Below, piece by piece: positions 34,342 to 46,008 of a stretch of DNA of 64,000 nt. Positions within the stretch are counted from its first letter, which is position 1. The number at the start of each line of letters is the position of its first letter. The notes under the pieces were generated by a model, which worked only from the letters and a program-made list of their open reading frames with translations, was not told the DNA's origin and ran no database searches. Made by a program: the position numbers and the translations under genes. Origin of the DNA: Oscarella lobularis (taxonomy: Eukaryota > Porifera > Homoscleromorpha > Homosclerophorida > Oscarellidae); assembly GCF_947507565.1 (NCBI RefSeq), contig NC_089179.1, positions 682,001-746,000 of the forward strand. Direction: 5' to 3'.

Positions 34342-37300
34342 TATCTTTTTCTATTTTCACAGGGTGGCATGCAGCTCGTATCCACGCCATCGAAAGCTTC
34401 CGCTAGGACGTTTCTAAAAAAGGGGCAGGGTCTCGCTCGTTTTCTGGGTCCAAAACAAGCGCAGTCAATTGAAAACGACGTCAAAAAAGACGAAGAAAGC
34501 GACGAGGAAGAAGATGGGCAATCACCAGACGAAGACGATATTATACCCGATTCCTCATTTCAAATTCGCTCCAAGGAAAGACTAAAGGTAAAATGAATAT
34601 TTGATAGTGTAGCTCTATATCCAGTCCATCGTTTTTTTTTCTCGCGCAGCACGAAGAGGAAGAGTTAGAGGAATTCGAAATGCTAGAGCGCGCTGTCGAC
34701 GAGACTTCCTTCTCGTCGCAATGCTCTCTCGTTCGAACGGTGATATCGAGAGCGAGTCAGCCGAAACAGATGGAGGAGAAAGACAAAAGAAACGAGTCGT
34801 TTCACAGCGAAGAGAGCGTCAGTCTTTCAACGAGCGTCTCCTCTACTCTCGTCGACGACGAAGAGAGAGAGGACTGCGTTGAGTCGAATGAGCTCGAATT
34901 CGATGACAAGGAGACGTGGGATGAAGAGGAAGAGGAAGAACAACAGGACGCACACGAGGAAATGAGCACTGACAATCGCGCATCATCTATAGAAAATCCA
35001 CTCTCTTCGCGACCAGCTCAACGGAAAGTGTACCGGCTCTCGAACCAGGGGGAGCAATCGAGAGGAATGCCTTTAGACAGCAGCAGCAGCAGCAGTAGCG
35101 ACGATGAAGATGAAGATAGTGTGGGTGGGGCATTTCCTTTCGTTGGTTCGGGTCCCAAGTCTTCTTCGTCGTTTCAAATGGCTTCTTCCCCGCCGACGTC
35201 AGCTCTCGTAGCGAAACTGTTTCCCGCTCTTCAGAAGAGTGCTACTGCTGCGTCGGCTTCCGCTGAAGTTACAGCAAGGGAGCCGAAGCAGCAGGCTGCG
35301 ACTGGCGGAAGAGGGGACGACGAATCGGCGGCGGCGCTTCGAGAAAAACTCGCCGATTTGGAGCGCGAGATTGAACGGTTCAAGGCGGAAAATTCAGCTG
35401 TGACTAAGCTGAAGGCGGAGAGAGAAAAGGTTAGAGTTAGTTGGATCCATGAATCATGCCGGGGGAAATGCGACTAAATAATTTTATTACGGCTACGCGG
35501 CGTAGAGGATGCTATTTTGAAGGAAAACGAGAGGGACTGTGGAATTTTTCTCTCATTTTGTCTTTCGTGTTCCTTCCCCGGATAATCGACCATCTTCCCT
35601 CTTTCGCACGTAGGCGCTCTCCGATCTTCATAAAGAAAAGATGGACTTTAAGAAATGGCAGGAGGAACAATTAGCTGAGTTTGAGTCGTTAAAGGAAAGC
35701 GAAATGCAGAAACTGAGGTTTGATGGTATCAATTTCGAGACGTTCGTGCAACCCCATTCATATGCAGAAAGGAGAGACGAGTGTTTGAGCAACACAGGGT
35801 CGCTTTGCAAAACAAGCCAGACAAGCAAGAGCGAGAAGAGATAGCTGCCTTGAGAAAAGAGGTCAGAATTCAATCGATCGATCGATTAGAGTTTGGGGCC
35901 CTCACCCCCGAATTTTTGTTCGATTCATTGGGGCTCCTGCCCAACGTTCATTAAACGAACGGTACGCACGGAAAAACTTCGTAAAAGACTTCTAAGGCGA
36001 AGGCGTGACGTAATAACGAAATCTTACGAAAACGACTTAGCACTCGGCTTTTGACTCGCCTTTCTTGATTATAGATAGAGTACTTTCGCTAGTTTCTGTT
36101 TCGTAGCAGTTTCTCCCTCGTTGGACGTACTTGGCATTCAAACTGTTTTTTTAGAATGATGACCTACGTAGAGAGCTTGAAAGACGAGAAAAACGCTGGA
36201 ATGCAGCAAGTGAACGATTCAAAGCGAGGATCAGCGTATTAGAAAAGGAGAATGGAGAACTGAAAGACGAAGTCAGACAAATGGAGGAACAAAGATTGAA
36301 GAATTGGATGCAGGTAGTCAAAGAGGAGTGTCCCGCGTGTGAGAAGTACTAGCTGGCTTGTTTGTAGAGCTTAGATGTCAGCGAGGAAAAGAAGACAGCT
36401 GGGAAGATGTCGCCTGATACGGTTATACAATGTGAGAATTGCAACTCGTGTTACTGTTGACTTTAGAGTCTTACATTATTTATTATTATTGCTAGCGAGA
36501 AAGAAGGAGGCCCAGCCTGCAAGAAAAATGGCTGAAGGCCCTCGTAAAAAGCTGGCTGACCAGACAGGGGCAACCAGCTTACCCTCTTCGTCTATAAAAA
36601 AGTATTGATATACCCTGGAAAATGCTAGAAATTATCATAGATAGCTACGCGTTATTTAAGAGTTGAGAAAAGCGGCGTGAGACAGCCAAAGAAGGCCGTT
36701 CACTTTATCGATGACTCTGTGTCTTCAAGCGACGGCGAAGAGAAAAGGCCTCTGCCTGTAAAGACTAATTTATCTGCTGACAAAGTGAAGAAAATACAGC
36801 ATTCAAATGGAAAGGTACAGATGGAAGACAAAAATCATCCTACGTCTTTGAGGGTGATAACTACGTAAGGTGGAAGAAATCAGGCCTGACGGTTCTCGCG
36901 CCATCGCGTTCTCTGACGGCACGAAGAAAGAAATCAGCGCTGACGGATTGAGCATAATTGTCTCGTTCAGCAACGGAGACGTACGTCATATATTTCCTGA
37001 TCAAAAAGTGGTATGCAGTCAGATTCTCGTTCAATTGTTCTCTTGCTCAAACGCTAGCTCTCTTTTCCAAGATCTATTTCTACGCAGAGACGAAAACGAA
37101 GCACACAACGTATCCGGATGGCTTAGAAGTGCTGGAATTTGAAAGGCAACAATACAGGAAATGTTTTTACAGCAGCAAACTCAAATCTTTTTGTAGTGGT
37201 CAAGTGGAGAAGCATTACCCAGACGGCACAAAAGAAATCATATTCATTGACCAGACGGTCAAATACCTTTTCTCTAATGGATCATCTGAAAGTCTGTTTC

Positions 37301-37593
37301 CGGACGGCACCGTTGAGCGAGTCGCCGCCAACGGAGACAAGACAATAGAGTTTGCAAATGGCCAAAAAGAAATTCATACCGCCCAGTATAAGGTACACGC
37401 ATTGATGACGCTTTATAGAAGCCCGTCGACCTCTCTCGTTCCTCGATAGAGACGCGAATATCCAGATGGGACGGTTAAAACGGTTTTTAACGACGGAAGG
37501 CAAGAGACGCGCTATTCCTCGGGTAGGATAAGAATCAAGGACTCGTCTGGCAATATTATTGCTGACAGTATGACGCCAGAACGGAGAAAGTAG
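33689..37593 (+). CDS. CENPJ: CENPJ/CPAP/SAS-4 centriole assembly protein
   Basis: Multi-exon gene. Coiled coils lie near the N-terminus ([20 protein letters not shown]) and in the middle ([30 protein letters not shown]), with long acidic and Ser-rich linkers. The C-terminus is a G-box (TCP10) beta-sheet made of repeated YPDG/FxDG hairpins: [59 protein letters not shown] and [20 protein letters not shown]. This is diagnostic of CPAP/SAS-4. Family role: binds tubulin and STIL, sets centriole length and supports cilium assembly. It stops at 37593. A TTTC microsatellite lies in an intron. Confidence 0.95.
34304..34342. repeat. TTTC microsatellite in CENPJ intron
   Basis: About nine to ten tandem TTTC units between two CENPJ exons. 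Confidence 0.95.
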
Positions 37594-37936
37594 AGGTCAG
37601 GTAAAGCGAGTTGGCTGACAACTTCATAGTTTAATTCTCATTTTCATCCCTTGTATTTGATTCTACTGTAGCTATAGACGACATGTGATTCAAAAGATGG
37701 GTCTTCGTTTTCTGCCCGTGTATTTGGTGTCGGGTCGCGTCTCCCTGAGCAAAGAAATCCCCGTCGCGTTTTTCTTTTCTAGAACTCGTATCGAACAGTC
37801 TCACCCTCTTCCCTGTCGCCTACGTCTCTCCTTTTTCTCTAAAATCCACTGTCGACTTTTCATAGGCACGCGCTCCTTTCCCTTTCTAGTATGTCTGCGC
37901 CTGCACAGAACGTGGTTAATCACTAGTAAGGAAATA

Positions 37937-38040
37937 CAGTGGAACCCCAACCACTTAGAGTCATATCTTAACCATCAGTATTCACAGTGAACATTAGCGT
38001 GAATATATTGATTGGGGTCCCAAGGGTGGCGTCTCTACTG
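37937..38040. mobile_element. Possible short pogo-like MITE
   Basis: A 104-bp stretch starts CAGTGGAACCCC and ends, read from the other strand, CAGTAGAGACGCC. It is flanked by TA on both sides, as expected for Tc1/pogo-type TA target duplication. The inverted repeats are imperfect, and no transposase is present. It lies between the CENPJ and BUD23 genes, which converge here, and may supply part of the BUD23 3' end. Evidence is structural only. Confidence 0.4.
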
Positions 38041-39237
38041 TAATCGTATCACCTTGCATCTGTGTACTGGACTGTGTTTCTCGCTTCTTCTTCTTCTTCG
38101 GTACCCAGCCCCTGCGCGTTGTTTCAATGTAGCTAAACGTGTAGAAAAACAAAGGTGAATTTACCTTGGGCATGGCGCCAGCCTCGCCACAAAAGAGACA
38201 GAGGAAATATCTATAGAAAAAAAAAACGTTTGTATGCTTCTAAATAGTTCTTTGGGGCTTTACTTTTTTGCTTTAGTACTATTTGGATAGTCGACAACAA
38301 CTCCACCAGCAAATCCGGCACGAAGTGCCTGACCCGTTATCAATTCCATCTAAGCAAAAAAGGTGGGTGATGCAGTTGTTTGTGAGTGCGAGCAGATTGT
38401 GCACCTGAGCCGGATTTTCAGGGTAAAACTGAAACACGGCTCGTGCGCCACGAATCTGTTCCAAGAGAATGCGTCACTGCAATAAAAGATGCGCTGCTCA
38501 ACAGTCAATTCTACCATCGATGCAAACAACGTGCTGAAAAATTGATAGAGCCGTTTTGCTGGATTGTGCGATTTCTTATCGGCATTGCACAGCCACTGAA
38601 GAGCCGATACGCTATTGGGAGGCAATCACGGGGATATCAAAAGGCGATCGACCTCCACGCTACCTGATGACGCCGTCGAATGTCCCTGGTTTGAAAAACA
38701 TCCCATTACCCATGTCCGATAAGAAGAGGTCTCCCTCTACTTCGCGTTCAACAGCAATATCTAACACCAGCAACTCGTTCAAACGAGGGAGGAAGGCTGA
38801 TGTTTAGAGACCCACTCAGCATGCTTTCACTTATGTCAATTCCAGCCCAATAGTGACCCTCTTCCGTTAGGGCTTCACCGCTCAGACCTGATCCACAGCT
38901 AAACCGCATTGATTTCTTCTTTTTTTGTTTGGCTACACGGATTTCTGTGCTTACCCGACGTCTAGAATGAAGGACGGTTGACCTTCAGGGAGGTTGAGCA
39001 GTTCGATGGCACGACTTGCCATCTGCATCTGAATTTCGATCATTCGAGAGCTAAAAATCAATACAGGTTGTGATAAAGATGCGTAGCTGTGCTGGTACTT
39101 ACTTGCAAGTGTACTTCCTTGCTTCTTGATCGTTGTAGAACTTGATTAGAGCCATTTTTCGCAAAAGGGGTCTCGTAAGAATAGTTATTTCGTACCAATT
39201 CCGGCGGACCTCTGTGTTCTGGTCGACCTGAGAGCAT
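37994..39237 (-). CDS. BUD23: BUD23 18S rRNA guanine-N7 methyltransferase
   Basis: Multi-exon minus-strand gene. The start at 39237 gives [14 protein letters not shown], matching the RPEHGGPPELFY of human BUD23. The SAM-binding region follows: [29 protein letters not shown] and [16 protein letters not shown]. Next come [20 protein letters not shown] and the C-terminal [13 protein letters not shown], both BUD23 signatures. Family role: with TRMT112, it N7-methylates a guanosine of 18S rRNA in the nucleus and supports 40S subunit maturation. The tail ([11 protein letters not shown]) is poorly conserved. The open frame runs to a stop at 37994 inside the possible MITE, so the exact end is uncertain. 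It is divergent from SDF4. Confidence 0.92.
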
Positions 39238-39327
39238 GCTTCGACTTTTTAATGTCGCGCAGACCAAGTTTTTGCGAAAAATTATGCGGGACACTTCCTA
39301 AATACGTCCCCCGGATATATCTACACA
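39238..39327. promoter_or_regulatory. Bidirectional promoter region BUD23/SDF4
   Basis: 90 bp between divergent start codons. If BUD23 uses its upstream in-frame ATG at 39294, the gap shrinks to 33 bp. Confidence 0.5.
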
Positions 39328-40971
39328 ATGTTGCGCAGTCTGGTGGCGTTTCTCGTTCTCCTATGCCCCTTAGCCGCATCAACTCCGCTTCGTCGTGACG
39401 CCGCGGCGACAAATAAACTCGTCGAAGACCTGATTCGACACGGAAGTCCAAAGCGAGAGGAGCGCGAGAAGGAGTGGCGCTCGCGAAACGGCGACATGAT
39501 ACCGAATCATTTAAACGGAATGCGAGTAGAACGAAACGGCGATTTCAACGAGGCAAGTCCAGTTACGAAAGAAAGAGAAAACGAAGAACGATGTCGCACA
39601 GGAGTTCGATAGCGAGGTCTTTCTGGGCGCAGCCAAAGACGATTTCAAGGGGCTTCCAAATGCCAGGGGATTGAAGAAGCTGAAGAGCATTTTCAATCAA
39701 GCAGACCAGGTATTACTGAGGAGAAATTCGCCTCGCGTTGAGCTTGTCTTGCAATACTATGGGACTTAGGATCAGGACCAGTCTATCAGCCAGACTGAAC
39801 TAAAGGACTGGATTCATCAGAAGGTATTTGCTAACGAGTGAGGAGTTTTTTTTCTTGATCGCTGAATTTTCTCCTTCAAGATCAACGAGTACTTCCAGTC
39901 AACGCACAATGGCAACCAAGCATCATTCCGCAAGTTCGACCCGAACGGTGACGGAAAATTGACGTGGGATGAATACGTGCGGCAACTCCGCATGCCGCCG
40001 GGCATAACGCGACAAACGTTCACTCGCGTCGCGTCCTGGTTTCGACCCTATGTAGATAAAGGCAAGTGGCTTGTCATTCGTCTCTCCTCCCTCATGTTCG
40101 ATATGAAATCTTTTCAGTTGGAACTGGTCCGCCTCCGTCCTCGAGAATTCCCGATCGAGATTTCACCGATGAGGAGCACGATGCAAGTCAATTGCTATCG
40201 AGAGATAAGGCCCAATGGGAAAAGGCCGATGTGGATAATGACACCGTTCTCGCCGTCGACGAATTTCTTTCCTTTCAGCATCCTGAACAAAGCAAGGAGA
40301 CGGTTAGACTGACTAGGGAGAGATGATGTAGTCTCTGTTTTGTTTCATTATCGATATTCGTGTTCACTTAGCTGAAGGGATTCGTCGACGATCTCCTCAC
40401 GGCGACGGATCAGAACGGCGACGGATTATTGACAGTCCAAGAATACGTCGGTCTCGACGAATCAAAGGACGAAGTATTGAAAAAAAATTGTACTGGTAAT
40501 TGAACAGCTGGTTTTACCTCTTGTCTTGAGTGGTCTGACGAGACGGAGCAGTTCGCTAAGGAACGCGAAGCAGAGTTTCGCGATTTAATCGACCTCAATT
40601 CAGACAGCGTAGTAGATAAGGAAAGAAATATCGTCGTCTTGTCAATTCTTCTCGTAACAATTTTTTCCCTCAGGACGAGCTGGAGTATTTCTTGGATCCT
40701 CGTAGCGAGCAAGTGAGACAGACATACTATTGGCATGCATAAATTATATATATCCTTCCTTTTTAGTACGCCTATAACGAGGCTAGTCACCTTCTCTCGG
40801 TCGCCGACAAGGATAACGACAAAAAGGTTTTGATAGAATAGTGACGGACTGTACGAGTGACTTTGCCATCTGTTTGCAGCTCTCTTGGGACGAAGTGAAG
40901 AGCAACTATGACTTCTTCGTAGGTAGCCCTTTGGTAAACGTGAGTCAAACATTCCACGAAGAATTTTGAAA
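39328..40971 (+). CDS. SDF4: SDF4/Cab45 secretory-pathway EF-hand protein
   Basis: Multi-exon gene with a signal peptide (MLRSLVAFLVLLCPLAAS). NHLNGMRVERNGDFN and SEVFLGAAKDDF match Cab45. Six EF-hand-like loops follow, including DPNGDGKLTWDE, DVDNDTVLAVDE, DQNGDGLLTVQE, DLNSDSVVDKDE and DKDNDKKLSWDE. The protein ends FFVGSPLVNVSQTFHEEF; human SDF4 ends with a very similar FFTGSKLVDYARSVHEEF. The HEEF end is the CREC-family retention-type tail. Family role: calcium-binding protein of the Golgi lumen, used in calcium-dependent sorting of secreted cargo. Stop at 40969-40971. Confidence 0.94.
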
Positions 40972-41104
40972 AAAACACAGGTAGACTACTTGAGGGGGGC
41001 GACACGTTTGTAGGGGAGGGAATTTATTATGCTAATGAGTACGCAACTGTAAATTGATTTGGTGTTCACGAGCCGCGTTATTAGTGTCGCGTGATTCGTT
41101 TGCA

Positions 41105-44100
41105 ATGAGTCGCTCGCTTTTTCTCCTCCTATTCGTCTTGCTTCTCGACGACGCCTGGAGTGCTGTGAGTCTGCCGAAGATTTTTGGCGACCACATGGTC
41201 CTTCAGGTACGGAGAGCGTGTCCTTTCCGGCAGATGAGCGTTCACTTCTTGTTCTGCAGACGAACAGTGAATACGGTGCTCGAGCTTTCATTTACGGATC
41301 GGCCAATCCGGGCGAGGCAGTGACGGTCGACGCGCCGAGAGGTCCCTATTACACGACAGCCAATGAGCACGGCCGGTAATAGATGTGGCTTTGCTTGTTT
41401 TTGGCTTTTTTGCACGTTGTTTAGCTGGAACGTCATGCTTGATCCAGTGGGAGCATCTTCTAAGTCGTACAACATTACAGTGTCTGGAGAAGAAGGCAAT
41501 CCCATCGTCTTTACCGACGTCATGTATGGCAACGTCATTCTCTGTTCTGGACAGGTAAAAGTGTGCAAATCTGATGGCGTCTATAGTAAAGGAACTGTGT
41601 TCTATTGCAGAGTAATATGGTCTTTGCTGTGAATGGCATGTTTAACGCTACTGCGGAGATAGCTGCTGCGAACCATCCCAACATAAGATTGTTCAAAGTA
41701 TAATGACGCTTTTTAGAACACATTGGGCGATGTATTGAATGTATAGGTCGCTCTCAACACCTCAAGCACTCCTCTGTGGGACGTTAACGGGACGTGGGAG
41801 TTGTGCTCGCCTACGACTATTCCCTCTTTCTCGGCCGTTTGTTATTTGACCGGTCGATTTTCAATGGACATGCACTGGGGAGACGAGCCGCTCGGTCTCA
41901 TCCAATCAGCGTGGGGAGGGACGCCCATCCAAGCGTGGATGTCGCCAGAGGCTCTTGCAAAATGTCCTTCCACGTCGCCGGGAGGTCAAAGTCAAAGTTT
42001 GGAGGTAGTACTTTTATTATATTGGAGACTAGAGTGACACAGTCTACTCGCCCAGGGACTTGACGTAGGCGGTCCAGGCGATCCTTCGGTGCTGTACAAC
42101 GCAATGATTAATCCTCTGGTCGGTTTTTCAGTGCGCGCCGCTTTGTGGTATCAAGGCGAGGCAAATGCTCGCGAATCCAGCATCAATAGCACGAACGCGT
42201 ATCGGTGCTACCTAACCAATATGATAACGGTGGCGAATACTTTTTCTACCGGCGGTTGAAAATGAATGCAAAGTCTTTCTTCTTGTAGTCGTGGAGAGAT
42301 GTCTGGGGCATTGGTGATTTCGCGTTTCTCTTTGTTCAGTTGGCTCCGTACGGTTCTAGTACTGCTGATGCCGTATCTTACGTTCGTCAAGCTATGCTGG
42401 AAACTCTACCAAGCCCTGGAGGAGACGTAAAGCGGTAGTACTCGTTGACTTTTATGTAATAAGAGACTTTCAGATTGATACTACGGGAATGGCTGTGATT
42501 ATCGATCTTGGCGAAGCAGATCACAGAGTTCATCCTCAAAATAAGACAGAAGTGGGTAGAAGAATGGCTCTTCAGTTATTACACGTCGCTCTGGGACTCC
42601 AGCAACCTGAAGTAGAGATGCTCTGCGGAGAATACGTTAGCAAAGACTCCCAACGTTAATCCTAGGTCAATTTTTCGGGTCCTTCTCTTGTTCGCGCATC
42701 AGCAATGTCTAAGTATCAAAGTTACACTTTAGAGTGAAGACACCAGTTGATTTTTTTTCTCTTAGTGGTATGGTGGTGATCGAGTTTGAGTACGCGAGCG
42801 GAATGTTCTGGAATGGAAGTCACGGCTGTGTTCAATGCTGCAAAGGCGCTTCTCCTGTTCAGGTAACTATAATGGAACGGTTTTATTGACTATATTTATT
42901 CACTGTGCAGGTGACCAGCGAAGAAAGAACCGTTGACAATGCGACGTGGTTCAACACTACAGCTACTGTGCAAGGAACAAAGTTGATTGTCAAGCCTATG
43001 GGAATGGCACAAAATTCTGTGGCAAGTTTTAAAATAATTACGTCTCAATGCTCAAGTCATCTCCCCTTTGTAGCCCAAAGCTATTCGGTTGAATTTTAAT
43101 GATTTTCCCGAATGCGTCTTGTTCAACGAATACCTTTTGCCTGCTTCACCTTTCTTAGCCGCAGTGGAAACGGCCAAGTAAGTTTATCTGAATTGAATGA
43201 CTACTACGACATTCTCATTCTCAGAGATAACGTCTTTGATGTTTTTCCCGTTGTTAATGAATTGAAGACTCCGCCGATGGGCTTCAACAGGTATCTATTG
43301 CCACGTGCCTTTGTATCTAGTGCGTAGCAGCCATGAATTAGCTGGAATTACTATCACTGTAATATTGACGAGCAGGCCGTTAAAAGCACGGCCGACGCTT
43401 TCGTTGCTACCGGAATGGCAAAAGTCGGCTATGAGGTATTTGTATGCTCGTCGTCGGGATAATTTCAGTAGGAACGATTGGCGTAGTTTGTTAACATCGA
43501 CGATTGCTGGATGGTTGAAAGGGCGCCTGATGGAACAATTCAGGCAGACCCGGTTCGATTTCCATCTGGGATGAAGGCGGTCACCGATTACGTTCATTCT
43601 AAGGTAAGCAAATTTGCCACCCTAGACGCGTATGGTGCACACTTGTTGGGCAGGGATTGAAATTTGGTCTGTACACTGCTCAAGGCAGTCTAACATGTCA
43701 AGTAATCGCAAGCGTATTTTGCCAATATCATCTACCTGAACCGCGTCTATAGAAACGCCCTGCTGCTTATGGGCACGAACTGCAGGACGCAGCTACGTAT
43801 TGCGAGTGGGGAATAGACTATCTCAAAGTGAGCGTTGCTGCTTGAACGAGCTGAAAAGGTAAAAGTAGCTGTACGTTTTAGATTGACGGGTGTGGAGGCA
43901 TGAAGCATCCGAACAGGAGCACTTCCTGGCAACTGTTTAAACAGGGCTTTGATAAATGTCAGGAAACTACCGGACACTTTACTGTCATGAGGCATGATTC
44001 AACGAAGAGTGAACTTGTCCACAACAAACGTTGTATTGATAGTGTTGAATCCTGTGGCAGTCTTGCAGACGTCTGTCATTGGTATGCCCCATCGTACGCC

Positions 44101-44977
44101 AATCTGTGGAGAACGTGTGGCGATATCCAAGTAAGCATGCGTTTTTATTACAGTATCTGCCATAGCTGCTGCACTTGTTTATTTAGGCAACGTGGTCATC
44201 AGTGATGTCAAATTTGGATCACAACAATGTCATGGCACCCATCGCTTTGATGGGACATTACAATGACCCTGATATGTTGCAAGTAAGTGGCACGCTTTTA
44301 GGGACTTGCAGCGAGTAGCTTCAGTTTTATTTTTCAGGTGGGCAACGTTGGGCTAAGTGTAACGGAGTCAAAAGCGCATTTTTCGTTATGGTGCATTATC
44401 ATGGCACCATTATTAGCAGGCACAGACATAGTTCACATGTCAAACGAGGTAAAAATATTTCAGAAAGTGTTCCAATCCCAACGCATTACTTCACAGACCC
44501 TGGCTATAATGACTGCTCCAGAAGTGGTAGCAGTCAATCAGGATCCACTGGCCAAGCAGGGAGTGCGAGTATCTCCGGCTAATGCTACAGGACCAGAGGT
44601 GCAGCCTTCTAACATACAAATAACTAACTCCAGCGGCACTGCAGGTCTGGGCTCGGCAACTGCACGACGGATCAGTAGCTGTTGCACTACTAAATAGAGG
44701 AGAAAAGGCAATGATGATCACCGCAACGTGGGATGAAATTGGTCTCCATCCAGGTAGAAATAAAGTACTCGGAAAAGAGGATTGTTTTCATTTCGTTTGA
44801 AGATTCCAAAGCTACGATAAGAGACCTGTGGGAGAGAAAAGATGTAGGCACTGCTACAGGGAAGTATTCTTCGAACGTAAGCGACTGCATTGCTCTGTGA
44901 AAGCCCTGTACATTTACAAACCTTTCAAGGTGGAATCTCACGGCGTTTTCTTGTTCAAAGCAATGCCTACGTCTTAG
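41105..44977 (+). CDS. SIAE-GH27: Sialate O-acetylesterase joined in frame to GH27 alpha-galactosidase
   Basis: The first half is SIAE: signal peptide [20 protein letters not shown], nucleophile motif CSGQSNM split by an intron near 41555-41611, [46 protein letters not shown], and the C-terminal [19 protein letters not shown]. That frame meets a perfect donor GTAAGT at 43178 and, after a 47-nt intron ending 43224, continues [20 protein letters not shown] into a GH27 enzyme: [17 protein letters not shown], nucleophile GIDYLKIDGCGG, acid/base GHYNDPDML and [16 protein letters not shown]. Stop at 44977. Roles: deacetylating sialic acids and removing alpha-linked galactose or GalNAc in lysosome or extracellular space. 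The GH27 part has no signal peptide of its own in the spliced frame. If the intron is retained, SIAE stops at 43181. Each domain is firm (0.95); the join is inferred. Confidence 0.75.
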
Positions 44978-45073
44978 CTGGTCTAAGCTGCGTAACGCCT
45001 GTCATTGGATTCGTCTTTGGTACTCGTCTTTCTCTGCGTTTTTTATTGTTTTTTTACACCTCAACTCAAAGTC

Positions 45074-46008
45074 TCAATTGTAGGTTATCAAGTCCGGCGG
45101 AAGGTGGCCAGCATCGCCAAGACTGCGTAGACCAACTCGCCCACTGGGCCGAATTGTCAGTCGAGTGATTCCACAGTTGGCAATGCTCATTCTCAGCCAC
45201 GCTTCTGGTGGAAGCTGAAGAGCCCTGCCAAGAGAAACAGATACTAAAAGATGATTAGATAAGGCTGGCCATCAACCCACCTGCACACGAAATATCGAAT
45301 CACGTTTGCATGGCAGACGATGATCTCGTAGCTATCCTCCTTTTGACTGACGTCAGCCCGATGGAAGAACTTTCGAAAAGCGGCTTCAATGCGAGCGCCA
45401 TCTTGGAAGAACTGCTGGGTGAACGAAAACACCGGAAGTGACAAACGAACGAATTAAAATATTCTCTGACTCACATAATGCTCGGGCTTCCAATGGCCGA
45501 CCGGCGGTTCCGGCTCGCAGGGGGCCCCTTCGGCGAGCATACTGCATTCGACGAGCGGAACGTCGGGAAGTTGCGAGCGAACGAGCCCTGCCGTTTCGCG
45601 CGCTCGCGTCATGTTCGACACGATCAGCTTAGCGTACGACAGATCGAATGCGCTAAGTCGCTTTCCCGTTTCGATTGCCTGTCGCCGACCGACGTCGGTC
45701 AAGCAGCGCAGCTCGTCTTGCGTCGGATTCTGATCGTACTGGCCGTGGCGAACGAGAATCAAGTGCCGTGACGCCGTCGGACGCTCGTTCGACTTCTCGT
45801 CGCCGCCGTCCGTTGTCGTTCGCGAGTTCTTTCGATGAGCTAGGCGATCGGCCATCGCTTTCGGATCGCGACGATCCCAATTGGCGTCCCACGACGTGCG
45901 CGGCGGACGCCAATTGTCGACGGGCTCGGCTGCGTGAACTACGTGACGACGGTAAAGGAGGAGAGCTCCGCCGCTGCCTAGAATGAGAGCGCCGATGGCT
46001 CTAGCCAT
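45074..46008 (-). CDS. PGAM5: PGAM5 mitochondrial serine/threonine phosphatase
   Basis: Minus-strand gene with at least three exons. The N-terminus ([19 protein letters not shown]) is a membrane or mitochondrial targeting segment. [10 protein letters not shown] corresponds to the WDPNWD multimerisation motif of PGAM5. The histidine phosphatase core is [75 protein letters not shown] and [18 protein letters not shown]. The active-site RHG histidine is present. Family role: mitochondrial protein phosphatase acting in mitophagy, fission and cell death. It is convergent with the SIAE-GH27 gene, with 96 bp between stops. An upstream in-frame ATG at 46044 is an alternative start. Confidence 0.95.

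Noticed and set aside
43160-43200. EF-hand-like [11 protein letters not shown] in the alternate frame
   Set aside because: It lies in the wrong frame across the SIAE C-terminus and an intron; the likeness is chance.
45438-45986. Plus-strand ORFs opposite PGAM5
   Set aside because: They are antisense shadows of the PGAM5 phosphatase exons.
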